Assembly: GCA_934162325.1 (NCBI GenBank)
Contig: CAKPIH010000033.1
Location: 1-13,908 of the forward strand
DNA: 13,908 nt
Origin: an uncultured Bacilli bacterium
GTDB taxonomy: Bacteria > Bacillota_I > Bacilli_A > RF39 > UBA660
Direction: 5' to 3'
Shown here: piece after piece, positions 5,155 to 12,304 of the stretch
Numbering within the stretch: the first letter of the stretch is position 1
Layout of the letters: the number at the start of each line of letters is the position of its first letter
Program-made: the position numbers and the translations under genes
The notes under the pieces: model-generated
What the model saw: the letters and a program-made list of their open reading frames with translations, nothing else
Databases searched by the model: none
What the model was told of the DNA's origin: nothing

Positions 5155-6771
5155 ATGGAAAAAGTTTATATATTTGGGCATAGAAATCCCGATACCGATA
5201 GTGTTACTGCTGCTATTACACTATCTTATTTAAAAAATAAATTAGGAATGAATACCATTCCAGCAGTACTTAGTTCTATTAATTTAGAATCTAAATTTGC
5301 TCTTAACTATTTTAATGTGCCAGAGCCTATCTTTCTAAATGATGTTAATATTAAACTTAGAGATTTAAAATATACTAAAAATTATACTGTTAAAGAGAAA
5401 GATTCTATATATGAAGCTTATTTTAGAATGAATAAAGTTGGTATTAGTAAAATACCTGTTGTTGATAAAGATAAAAATATGCTTGGTATTCTTAGTATGA
5501 AAGACATTGCTAAAGATCAGTTTGCTTTTAATTATAGTTATGTTGATGCTACTTATGATAATATTTGTGAAGTTATCAAAGGTACTGAGATACTTAGATT
5601 TGACGATAATATTGAAGGTGAACTACTTGTTGCATCTTATAAAAGTACTACCTTTATGGAAGAAATTACTTTAAATAAAAACAATATTTTAATTGTTGGT
5701 GATAGACATAGTATTATAGAATACGCTGTTAATTCTGGAGTTAAACTTATTGTGGTTATTGGTAATGGAAAAATGAAAGAAGAACATTTAAAAATTGCTA
5801 AAAAAAATAAAGTTAATATTATTTATACTAGTTATAATACTTTGGAAACTACTAAGATTTTTAATTTATGTAATAATGTTACTTCTATTCTTAATACTGA
5901 GAAAATCTTATGTGTTAATGAAAATGATGACGTTAATGATTTTGTTAAATTAGCTAACAAAACTAGATATAGTTACTATCCTGTACTTAATAAAAGAGGA
6001 AAATGTAATGGTATTATAAGATTTTCTGATGTTGGATTTAGAAGTAAAAAGAATGTTATTTTAGTTGATCATAATTCTTATGAACAATCCGCTATCGGAC
6101 TTGAAGATGCTAATATCTTAGAAATTATTGACCATCATAATATTGGTACTATTGGTACTAATATGCCTATTAGTTTTAGAAATATGCCAGTTGGTAGTAC
6201 TAATACAATTATTTATAAGTTATATAAGGAAAATAGAATTGCTATTCCTAAATCTATGGCAGGACTTATGTTATCTGGTATTTTATCTGATACTTTGATT
6301 CTTACTAGTCCTACTACTACAGATATTGATAAAGAGGCTGTTAGTGAACTTAGTAAACTAGCTAAAGTTGATTATAAAGTATATGGTAGTAAAATGATTA
6401 AAGCTGGTTCTTCACTAGAGGGTATGACTAGAGAACAAGTTCTATATAAGGATTATAAGACTTATACAATTGATAATTCTAAGATTGGACTTGGTCAAGT
6501 TATTACTATGGATATTGATGAAGTAATGAGTGAAAAAGATGAATATGTTAAACTACTTAATACTGTTTGTGAAAGTAATAATTACTTATTTGTATGTTTA
6601 TTTATTACTAATATATTAGAAAATGGTACTTATGTATTGTTTAGTGACAGAGCAAAAGATGTACTTGAATCATCATTTAGTATTAAAAATATTAAACAAG
6701 GTGAATTTTTAAAAGGTATTGTTTCAAGAAAAAAACAGATCCTTCCAGTACTTATGAATGATATGGATTAA
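5155..6771 (+). CDS. ppaC: Manganese-dependent inorganic pyrophosphatase, family II, with CBS-DRTGG-CBS regulatory insert
   Basis: 538 residues; ordinary family II enzymes have about 310, and the excess is a regulatory insert. The N-terminal DHH part begins GHRNPDTDSV (8-17), supplying metal ligands H9, D13 and D15. CBS 1 lies at about 72-125, a DRTGG domain at about 130-240 and CBS 2 at about 245-300. The DHH part then resumes with VDHN (D305), DHH (326-328), SGILSDT (D379) and the DHHA2 domain ending in SRKKQ (524-528), which binds pyrophosphate. It hydrolyses PPi to two phosphates in the cytoplasm; the CBS/DRTGG module of such enzymes senses adenine nucleotides and sometimes diadenosine polyphosphates. 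AGAGGTGA (5141-5148) overlaps the stop of the deaminase gene, making it the third gene of the hydrogenase operon. A hairpin terminator follows. Confidence 0.93.
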   Translation: MEKVYIFGHRNPDTDSVTAAITLSYLKNKLGMNTIPAVLSSINLESKFALNYFNVPEPIFLNDVNIKLRDLKYTKNYTVKEKDSIYEAYFRMNKVGISKIPVVDKDKNMLGILSMKDIAKDQFAFNYSYVDATYDNICEVIKGTEILRFDDNIEGELLVASYKSTTFMEEITLNKNNILIVGDRHSIIEYAVNSGVKLIVVIGNGKMKEEHLKIAKKNKVNIIYTSYNTLETTKIFNLCNNVTSILNTEKILCVNENDDVNDFVKLANKTRYSYYPVLNKRGKCNGIIRFSDVGFRSKKNVILVDHNSYEQSAIGLEDANILEIIDHHNIGTIGTNMPISFRNMPVGSTNTIIYKLYKENRIAIPKSMAGLMLSGILSDTLILTSPTTTDIDKEAVSELSKLAKVDYKVYGSKMIKAGSSLEGMTREQVLYKDYKTYTIDNSKIGLGQVITMDIDEVMSEKDEYVKLLNTVCESNNYLFVCLFITNILENGTYVLFSDRAKDVLESSFSIKNIKQGEFLKGIVSRKKQILPVLMNDMD

Positions 6772-6792
6772 ATGATTGTTAGTTATTACTTT

Positions 6793-6843
6793 AAAAGATA
6801 GATATTTATAACTATTAGAAATGATATAAAATCTATCTTTTTT
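6793..6843 (+). terminator. Terminator of the hydrogenase-deaminase-pyrophosphatase operon
   Basis: AAAAGATAGAT (6793-6803) pairs perfectly over 11 bp with ATCTATCTTTT (6831-6841), and six T (6838-6843) close the site. The loop is long (27 nt) and AT-rich. Confidence 0.7.
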
Positions 6844-6863
6844 ACATTTATTAACGATTTTTC

Positions 6864-6892
6864 TTTCTAAATAGAAAAAAATTTGATATAAT
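6864..6892 (+). promoter_or_regulatory. Promoter of ackA: extended -10 with an upstream inverted repeat
   Basis: TGATATAAT (6884-6892) is a perfect extended -10. The position of the -35 is taken up by TTTCTA-AA-TAGAAA (6864-6877), a perfect inverted repeat and no recognisable -35. The repeat could be an operator, or chance in AT-rich DNA. Confidence 0.55.
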
Positions 6893-6915
6893 ACTAAAAG
6901 GAAAGAGGTGTTTTA

Positions 6916-8094
6916 ATGATTATATTATCAATTAATGCTGGTAGTTCTTCTTTAAAATTCACTGGTTTTGATATGCCAAGTGAAAAAGTTCTTATCAGCG
7001 GAGTATTTGAAAGAATTGGAATTGATGGTAGTTTTTATACTATCAAAATTAATGGAGAAAAAATAAAGAAAGAGGTACCTTTAAAAAGTCATGAAGATGC
7101 TGTTAAAATTTTAACAGAAGAATTAATTAAATATAATATAGTTAAAGATTTAAGTGAAATTAAAGGTGTAGGTCATAGAGTAGTTCATGGTGGAGACAAA
7201 TATGCAGATAGTACTATTATAAATAAGCATGTTACTGATACTATTCGTGAATTATTTCATCTTGCGCCACTTCATAATCCCGCTAATTTAATGGGAATTG
7301 AAGCGTTTCAAGAATATATTCCAGAAGCTACTGCTGTTGCTGTATTTGATACTGGTTTTCCACAAACTATGCCAGAAGAAAATTATCTATATGCTGTTCC
7401 ATATGAATGGTATGAAAAATATGGTGTTAGAAGATATGCCTTTCATGGTATAAGTCACCAATACATTACCGAGTATATGCAAAATTATCTTGGTAAAAAA
7501 GATGTAAACTTAATTACTTGTCACTTAGGAAATGGAAGTACAGTATTTAGTATTAAAGATGGTAAGTGTTTTGATACTAGTTTGAGTTTTTCTACTAATT
7601 CTGGTTTAGTAATGGGTACTAGAAGTGGTGATATTGATCCATATATAGTTCCTTATATGATGAAAGAATCTGGAATGACTATGGAAGAAGTACTTAATGA
7701 TTTAAATAAGAAGAGTGGTCTTCTTGGTGTTTCTGGAGTAAGTAGCGATTCGAGAGATATTGAAGAAGGTATTAATGCAGGTAATAGAAGATGCGAACTT
7801 GCTCAGAAATTATTCGTAAATAGAGTAGTTGGATATATCGCTAAATTATGGTGTCCATTAGATGGATGCGATGCTATCTGTTTTGCTGGTGGTATCGGAG
7901 AAAATTCTATTATGACTAGAAAACAAATTATAGAAGGTTTAACTTCACTTGGAATTGAATTAGATGAAGAAGCTAATGATGTTCGTGGAGAATTTAGATT
8001 AATTACAAAAGAAGGTTCTAAAATTCCATGTTATATAGTTCCTACTGATGAAGAGTTAATGATAGCTAGAGACACATATAGATTAATAGGATAA
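6916..8094 (+). CDS. ackA: Acetate kinase
   Basis: 392 residues, close to the usual 395-400. It interconverts acetyl phosphate plus ADP with acetate plus ATP, the main ATP-yielding step of acetate fermentation. Motifs in order: NAGSSSLKF (7-15), GHRVVHGGDKY (86-96, R88), LAPLHNP (H120), VFDTGFPQTMP (143-153, catalytic D145), RRYAFHGISHQYI (172-184, H177), CHLGNGST, GLVMGTRSGDIDP (230-242, R236), AGGIGENS (324-331) and PTDEELMIARD near the C-terminus (E380). All catalytic residues are present. Two positions depart from the common pattern: FDTGFPQT for FDTAFHQT, and MGTRSGD for MGTRCGD. Ribosome binding site AGAGGTG is at 6904-6910. No phosphotransacetylase lies nearby. Confidence 0.96.
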   Translation: MIILSINAGSSSLKFTGFDMPSEKVLISGVFERIGIDGSFYTIKINGEKIKKEVPLKSHEDAVKILTEELIKYNIVKDLSEIKGVGHRVVHGGDKYADSTIINKHVTDTIRELFHLAPLHNPANLMGIEAFQEYIPEATAVAVFDTGFPQTMPEENYLYAVPYEWYEKYGVRRYAFHGISHQYITEYMQNYLGKKDVNLITCHLGNGSTVFSIKDGKCFDTSLSFSTNSGLVMGTRSGDIDPYIVPYMMKESGMTMEEVLNDLNKKSGLLGVSGVSSDSRDIEEGINAGNRRCELAQKLFVNRVVGYIAKLWCPLDGCDAICFAGGIGENSIMTRKQIIEGLTSLGIELDEEANDVRGEFRLITKEGSKIPCYIVPTDEELMIARDTYRLIG

Positions 8095-8098
8095 TATT

Positions 8099-9058
8099 AT
8101 GAATATTTATAAACAAATATTTAAACAAATAAAAAAATATGATACTATTGTAATTGCGAGACACATTGGTGCGGATCCTGATGCTCTTGGTTCTCAATTT
8201 GCTTTAAAAAATATTATTCTTGAACTTTTTCCAGATAAAAAAGTTTATACAGTTGGTAATCCTGCTAGTAGATTTAAGTTTTTTGGAAGTCAAGATAAGA
8301 TTGATAATCTAAATACTAGTAAAGCAATGTGTATTGTCCTAGATACTCCAGATATTAAAAGAATTGATGGAGCAAATATTAATAATTTTGAATATGTTAT
8401 TAAAATTGATCATCATCCAATAATTGATAAGTATGCTAATATTGAAGTTATTGATGATAACGCATGTAGTACTTGCCAATTAATTCTTGAATTTGCTTTT
8501 GCTAATAAAATTAATTTAAGTAAAAGTGTTGGTGAAAAACTTTATTTAGGAATTGTTGGTGACACTGATAGATTCTTACATGACTATACGTCTCCTAAAA
8601 CATTTAAATTAGTTAGTAAATTACTTGAACAAACTAATATTGATTTTACTGGATTATATGGCTACTTATATCAAAGACCACTTAATGAAGTTAGATTTGA
8701 AGGATATATTTATCAAAATCTTACTTTAACTGATAATGGTGTTGCATATATTAAAATAACTGATAAGCTTATGAAAGAATATGGTGTTGATAGTGCTGCT
8801 GCTGGTAATATGATTAATGATTTAAAATTTGTTAATGAAATTACTGTATGGATATTCCTATCTGAGGATATTAAAAGCAACTTAATTAGGGCAAATATTA
8901 GATCTGTTGGGCCATATGTTAATGATACTGCTGCTAAATATGGTGGTGGTGGTCATAAGTATGCTTCTGGAGCTAAACTTAAAGATTGGGAAACTGCTGA
9001 TAAGTTAATTAATGAATTGGATGATTTAACTAAAAAGTATAAACAAGTTAATAAATAA
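8099..9058 (+). CDS. nrnA: DHH/DHHA1 phosphoesterase, NrnA-like (oligoribonuclease / pAp phosphatase)
   Basis: 319 residues, the usual length for NrnA-type enzymes. The DHH domain holds ARHIGADPDALGSQ (20-33; H22, D26, D28), VLDTPD (D82), DHHP (104-107, H105) and GIVGDTDRF (151-159, D155), which together bind two metal ions. The DHHA1 domain ends with RANIRS and KYGGGGHKYASGA (280-292), the GGGGH substrate-binding loop. In Bacillus NrnA degrades short oligoribonucleotides and dephosphorylates pAp; related proteins hydrolyse c-di-AMP or pApA, but no GGDEF or PAS domain of the GdpP type is present. The ATG comes five bases after ackA, with only AGGAT inside the ackA end as a possible ribosome binding site, so translation is probably coupled. 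The exact substrate remains open. Confidence 0.88.
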   Translation: MNIYKQIFKQIKKYDTIVIARHIGADPDALGSQFALKNIILELFPDKKVYTVGNPASRFKFFGSQDKIDNLNTSKAMCIVLDTPDIKRIDGANINNFEYVIKIDHHPIIDKYANIEVIDDNACSTCQLILEFAFANKINLSKSVGEKLYLGIVGDTDRFLHDYTSPKTFKLVSKLLEQTNIDFTGLYGYLYQRPLNEVRFEGYIYQNLTLTDNGVAYIKITDKLMKEYGVDSAAAGNMINDLKFVNEITVWIFLSEDIKSNLIRANIRSVGPYVNDTAAKYGGGGHKYASGAKLKDWETADKLINELDDLTKKYKQVNK

Positions 9059-9089
9059 TTATTTATTAACGTTTGTTTGACTTTTTTTT
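9032..9089 (+). terminator. Long imperfect hairpin ending the ackA-nrnA unit, overlapping the rpoD -35
   Basis: A perfect 24-bp palindrome (9047-9070) is centred just after the nrnA stop codon. Outside it AAACAA (9041-9046) can pair with TTGTTT (9073-9078), and AAAAAGT (9032-9038) with ACTTTTT (9080-9086), with small bulges between. Eight T (9082-9089) complete a terminator. The left arm is inside nrnA and the right arm covers TTGACT of the next promoter. Confidence 0.65.
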
Positions 9090-9105
9090 ATTTATATGTT
9101 AAAAT
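9077..9105 (+). promoter_or_regulatory. Promoter of rpoD
   Basis: TTGACT (9077-9082) and TAAAAT (9100-9105) are separated by 17 nt, with TG at 9097-9098 forming an extended -10 (TGtTAAAAT). This is the only promoter in the window with a near-consensus -35 and correct spacing. The strong site GAGGAGG (9121-9127) follows for translation. Confidence 0.7.
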
Positions 9106-9135
9106 ATTTACTCAATTAAAGAGGAGGTTTATTTT

Positions 9136-10686
9136 ATGGATTTTAGTAATAAATTAATAACTGAAGAAATAAAAAGAAATGATGTGTTTGATTTAAAATT
9201 TTATCTTGAACTAATAAAAAAATATGGTAAAGAAAATGTTAATAATTTCTTTAATTCACTTTTTGATGTAGCTGAAGCAAATGAAAGAAAGAAAATATTA
9301 AATTTATACTATCCTGCTTATATATCTATGAAATTAGAAAATTTTGAAGCAAATACTGATAATTGTATATTGCTTATAGATAAATTTGGAGAAACTAATA
9401 TTAATAAATATTTTAGTGATTTATTAACATTTGCTCAAAATAAAACTGAAATTAAAGAAAAATATCAATTTTTTTACGAACAAATAGATGAAAAGTCACT
9501 AGAAAGTAATGATGAATTATTTTATGATGAAAATTATACTACTACTGATGGATATAAAACATATATGATGGAATTTAGTAAATATCCAGTGTTTACTGCA
9601 GATGAAGAAAAAAAAGCATTCACATTATTATCTGAAACAAAAAAAAGTTTAGAAATTTTTTCTTTCGATGAAGATTCTAATTTAGTAATAAATGATATTA
9701 ATGTTTTTATAAATTCTATTAATACATATGAAATTAAGAAGTATGTATGTAAATTAAAAAAATTTTTTGATAGTAGTGATGAAAAAACAGTAACAAAATT
9801 CATTGAATTATTTGAAAATATTAATGGTAAGAAAAAACAAGATATTATCATTCTTCCTGATTATCAATTAGTAAATAAAAAATTAAATTTAAGTATCAAT
9901 AATGAAACTAAAAAATATGATGAAGATTATTTTAATAAACAGTTAGAAACCGCTATTAAATTCTTTAATACTAAGGAATATATTTGTAATTGTAATTTAA
10001 AACTTGTCGTGTCTGTTGCTAAAAAATATAGAAATTCGGCTTTTGATATAGATGATAGGACAGCAGAAGGTAATATTGGTCTTATGAAAGCAATAGAAAA
10101 GTTTGATTACACTAAAGGATATAAGTTTTCGACGTATGCTACTTGGTGGATTAGACAAGCTATTACGAGAGCAATTGCCGATCAATCTAGAACTATTAGA
10201 ATTCCTGTTCATATGTTTGATTCTATCAAAAAAATGAATGATGTTCATAAGTTATTAGTAATGGAAACTGGAAAAGAACCTACTAATGAAGAAATCGCCA
10301 AAAGAATGAATGTACCTGTAGAAAAAATCGAAGAAATGAAAAAAACTGCTATTGAACCAACTTCCCTAGATGTTACTATAAATGAGGAAGATGATAGTTA
10401 TTTAAGAGATTTTATTCCAAGTACTGCTCCTGGACCTGAAGAAATCAATTTTAATAATTCTTTGAGGGAATCTCTTATCGAAGTTTTATCTTTTCTTACT
10501 CCTAGAGAAAGAAAGGTACTAGAATATAGATATGGCATTAATGGTGGTAAATCTATGACATTAGAAGAAGTTGGCGCTATTTTTGGTGTCACTAGAGAAA
10601 GAATTAGACAAGTTGAATCAAAAGCCTTAAGAAAACTTAAGCATCCAAGTAGAGCGCAATATTTAAAAGACTATATTAATGATTAA
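9136..10686 (+). CDS. rpoD: Primary RNA polymerase sigma factor (RpoD/SigA) with atypical N-terminal half
   Basis: 516 residues, against about 370 in Bacillus SigA. The C-terminal half is canonical: region 2.1 NLKLVVSVAKKY (287-298), regions 2.3-2.4 FDYTKGYKFSTYATWWIRQAITRAIADQSRTIRIPVHM (323-360), which melt and read the -10, region 3 (361-425), region 4.1 LTPRERKVLEYRYGI (454-468) and 4.2 TLEEVGAIFGVTRERIRQVESKALRKLKHPSR (475-506), which reads the -35. The N-terminal half differs. Residues 22-53 and 77-108 form a recognisable tandem repeat. A region 1.2-like segment is at about 137-168, then about 110 residues separate it from region 2.1 where Bacillus SigA has almost none. The usual LFLDLI(Q/H)EGN of region 2.2 reads FDIDDRTAEGN (303-313). 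It is a single-gene unit with its own promoter and terminator. It directs housekeeping transcription. Confidence 0.93.
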   Translation: MDFSNKLITEEIKRNDVFDLKFYLELIKKYGKENVNNFFNSLFDVAEANERKKILNLYYPAYISMKLENFEANTDNCILLIDKFGETNINKYFSDLLTFAQNKTEIKEKYQFFYEQIDEKSLESNDELFYDENYTTTDGYKTYMMEFSKYPVFTADEEKKAFTLLSETKKSLEIFSFDEDSNLVINDINVFINSINTYEIKKYVCKLKKFFDSSDEKTVTKFIELFENINGKKKQDIIILPDYQLVNKKLNLSINNETKKYDEDYFNKQLETAIKFFNTKEYICNCNLKLVVSVAKKYRNSAFDIDDRTAEGNIGLMKAIEKFDYTKGYKFSTYATWWIRQAITRAIADQSRTIRIPVHMFDSIKKMNDVHKLLVMETGKEPTNEEIAKRMNVPVEKIEEMKKTAIEPTSLDVTINEEDDSYLRDFIPSTAPGPEEINFNNSLRESLIEVLSFLTPRERKVLEYRYGINGGKSMTLEEVGAIFGVTRERIRQVESKALRKLKHPSRAQYLKDYIND

Positions 10687-10717
10687 AGGTATGAATATTT
10701 ATTTATACCTTTTTTTA
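10685..10717 (+). terminator. Terminator of rpoD
   Basis: AAAGGTAT (10685-10692) pairs with ATACCTTT (10705-10712), extended inward through a G-T pair to a 12-bp stem with loop ATTT. The stem begins in the rpoD stop codon. Eight T (10710-10717) follow. Confidence 0.88.
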
Positions 10718-10719
10718 TA

Positions 10720-10739
10720 TAATTATTTTAAAATAATTA
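10720..10739 (+). promoter_or_regulatory. Perfect 20-bp palindrome covering the -35 region of the suf promoter
   Basis: AATTATTTT and AAAATAATT (10721-10738) are exact inverted repeats, extended by T10720/A10739. It occupies the place where a -35 would lie, so a dimeric regulator bound here would control suf. It is only A and T and does not match a full Fur or PerR box; chance is a serious alternative at this base composition. Confidence 0.35.
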
Positions 10740-10745
10740 AAAAAG

Positions 10746-10754
10746 TGATATAAT
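10746..10754 (+). promoter_or_regulatory. Extended -10 promoter of the suf operon
   Basis: TGATATAAT is a perfect TGnTATAAT element, identical to those before the hydrogenase and ackA, with no clear -35. The ribosome binding site AGGT (10767-10770) and ATG 10777 follow at suitable distance. Confidence 0.65.
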
Positions 10755-10776
10755 TATAAAGAAATGAGGTATTGTT

Positions 10777-11547
10777 ATGTTTAAAATTAATAACTTAGAA
10801 GTAGCTACTGATAACAAGATTATTTTAAAGGATTTTAATTTAATTATTAACGATGGTGAAATACATACTATTATGGGCCCTAATGGCGTTGGTAAGTCAA
10901 CTTTATCAAGAGTAATTATGGGAGATCCTAATTATAAAGTTCTTAATGGCGAAATGACTTTTAATGGAGATAATTTAATGGTACTATCCACTGATGAAAG
11001 AGCTAAAAAAGGTATTTTTCTTGCTATGCAGTATCCTATGGAAATTGAAGGAGTAAGTAATCAAGACTTTTTAAGAACTGCTATTGGAAGTGTTAATAAT
11101 AAAAGGATTGGTTTATATGACTTTATATTAAAATGTGAAAAAGGTGCAGAAGAACTTTCTATGAATAAAGATTTAATTCATAGAAGTCTTAATGTTAGTT
11201 TTTCTGGTGGTGAAAAAAAGAAAAATGAAGTACTTCAAATTAAATTATTGACTCCTAAGTTTATTATTTTAGATGAATTAGACTCTGGTCTTGATGTTGA
11301 TAGTTTAAGAATAGTAGGAGAAAATATTAAAAAATATAAAGAAGAAAATCCTAATACATCTATTTTAATTATTACACATCATCCTAAAATATTAGAATAT
11401 TTAAAACCTGATTTTGTTCATGTTATGAGTAAAGGTAAGATTCTTGAAACAGGAGACTATTCTCTTGCTAATGATATTGAAAAAAATGGATACAATAAAT
11501 ATTTAAATAAGGAAAATGTTATAACTAAAGAGGTTAATAATGAATAA
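10777..11547 (+). CDS. sufC: SufC, ATPase of the SUF Fe-S cluster scaffold complex
   Basis: 256 residues, the normal size for SufC. It is a soluble ABC-type ATPase that works with SufB and SufD to build Fe-S clusters, not a transporter subunit. Walker A is GPNGVGKST (34-42), the Q-loop is in AMQYPMEIEG (83-92), the signature is SFSGGEKKKNEVLQ (141-154), Walker B is IILDELDSGLD (163-173), and the switch His is in ITHH (199-202). GGEKKKNE and the ELDSGLD form are typical of SufC rather than other ABC proteins. First gene of the suf operon, preceded by an extended -10 and an AT palindrome, and overlapping sufD by 8 bases. Confidence 0.96.
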   Translation: MFKINNLEVATDNKIILKDFNLIINDGEIHTIMGPNGVGKSTLSRVIMGDPNYKVLNGEMTFNGDNLMVLSTDERAKKGIFLAMQYPMEIEGVSNQDFLRTAIGSVNNKRIGLYDFILKCEKGAEELSMNKDLIHRSLNVSFSGGEKKKNEVLQIKLLTPKFIILDELDSGLDVDSLRIVGENIKKYKEENPNTSILIITHHPKILEYLKPDFVHVMSKGKILETGDYSLANDIEKNGYNKYLNKENVITKEVNNE

Positions 11548-12304
11548 AATAAAAGTAGTAAACAATAAAATTATTCCATTTGTTAGTGATGATGTAGAAA
11601 TTAATGATAATAGTATTAATTTTAATCATAATGGTAATTATTTTATTGATTATATAGATTGTAATAATGTAAGTTTATGTATTAACGTTAATAATAATAA
11701 ATGTATTCATTTATTTGAATATTCTAATAATAATGATATTAATTTTAATATTAAGTATAATTTAGATATGGCTTCTTCTTTAATAATAAGTAAATTTTAT
11801 TATAATAATAAATGTAATGAAGTAGTTAATATTAGTTTAAATAAAAGAGGAGCTAATATTAAATATAATTTTTCTAGTATTAGTAATAATGATAATTTTT
11901 ATAAAATTAATGTTTATCATTTAGATAATAATACTAGTAGTGATGTATTTAATAGAATTGTAGCTAAAGAAAATAGTTCTAATTACTTTGATATTAATAG
12001 TTATGTTGATAATGGTATTAAGGACTGCTACTTAAATCAAAGTACAAAGATTGTTACTTTAGGTGATTCTGATAATAGAGTTAATCCTAATATGTTTATT
12101 AGTGAAGAAGATGTTACCGCTATTCATAGTTCTACTATTGGTAGTATTAATGAAGAAGATTTATTCTATTTGATGAGTAGAGGTATATCATATAATGATT
12201 CTGTTAAATTAATTATTAAAGGTATGATACTTTCTAATATTAATCCTGATATGGAAAATATGGAAAGAATACTTAGTATTTTAGATTCGATTGGAGGTGA
12301 ATAA
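11540..12304 (+). CDS. sufD: SufD-like scaffold protein, short and Asn-rich
   Basis: 254 residues; Firmicute SufD is usually about 430, so this copy is roughly 40% shorter. The C-terminal third is recognisable: YLNQSTKIVTLGDSDNRVNPNM (164-185), EEDVTAIHSSTIG (189-201, H196 at the position of the conserved SufD/SufB histidine) and EEDLFYLMSRGIS (205-217), followed by the amphipathic helix that contacts SufC. The first 160 residues form an Asn-rich beta-strand-like region with little recognisable similarity and no separate N-terminal helical domain. About 19% of residues are Asn. It overlaps sufC by 8 bases with AGAGGT (11528-11533) upstream. Its place between sufC and sufS supports SufD; it lacks the longer SufB core, and a separate SufB is still expected downstream. 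The frame is open throughout, so this looks like family shortening rather than a broken gene. Confidence 0.8.
   Translation: MNKIKVVNNKIIPFVSDDVEINDNSINFNHNGNYFIDYIDCNNVSLCINVNNNKCIHLFEYSNNNDINFNIKYNLDMASSLIISKFYYNNKCNEVVNISLNKRGANIKYNFSSISNNDNFYKINVYHLDNNTSSDVFNRIVAKENSSNYFDINSYVDNGIKDCYLNQSTKIVTLGDSDNRVNPNMFISEEDVTAIHSSTIGSINEEDLFYLMSRGISYNDSVKLIIKGMILSNINPDMENMERILSILDSIGGE

Noticed and set aside
9534..9851. Minus-strand open frame of about 105 codons inside rpoD, with similar ones at 9997-10248, 10398-10592, 1225-1410 and 2189-2383
   Set aside because: All lie opposite confident coding sequence, have no family motifs or ribosome binding sites, and reflect the AT-rich codon pattern of the genes on the + strand.
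10720..10739. Fur or PerR box at the suf promoter
   Set aside because: The palindrome lacks the spacing and the G/C positions of the Fur 7-1-7 box, and does not fit the PerR 15-mer closely enough to name a regulator.
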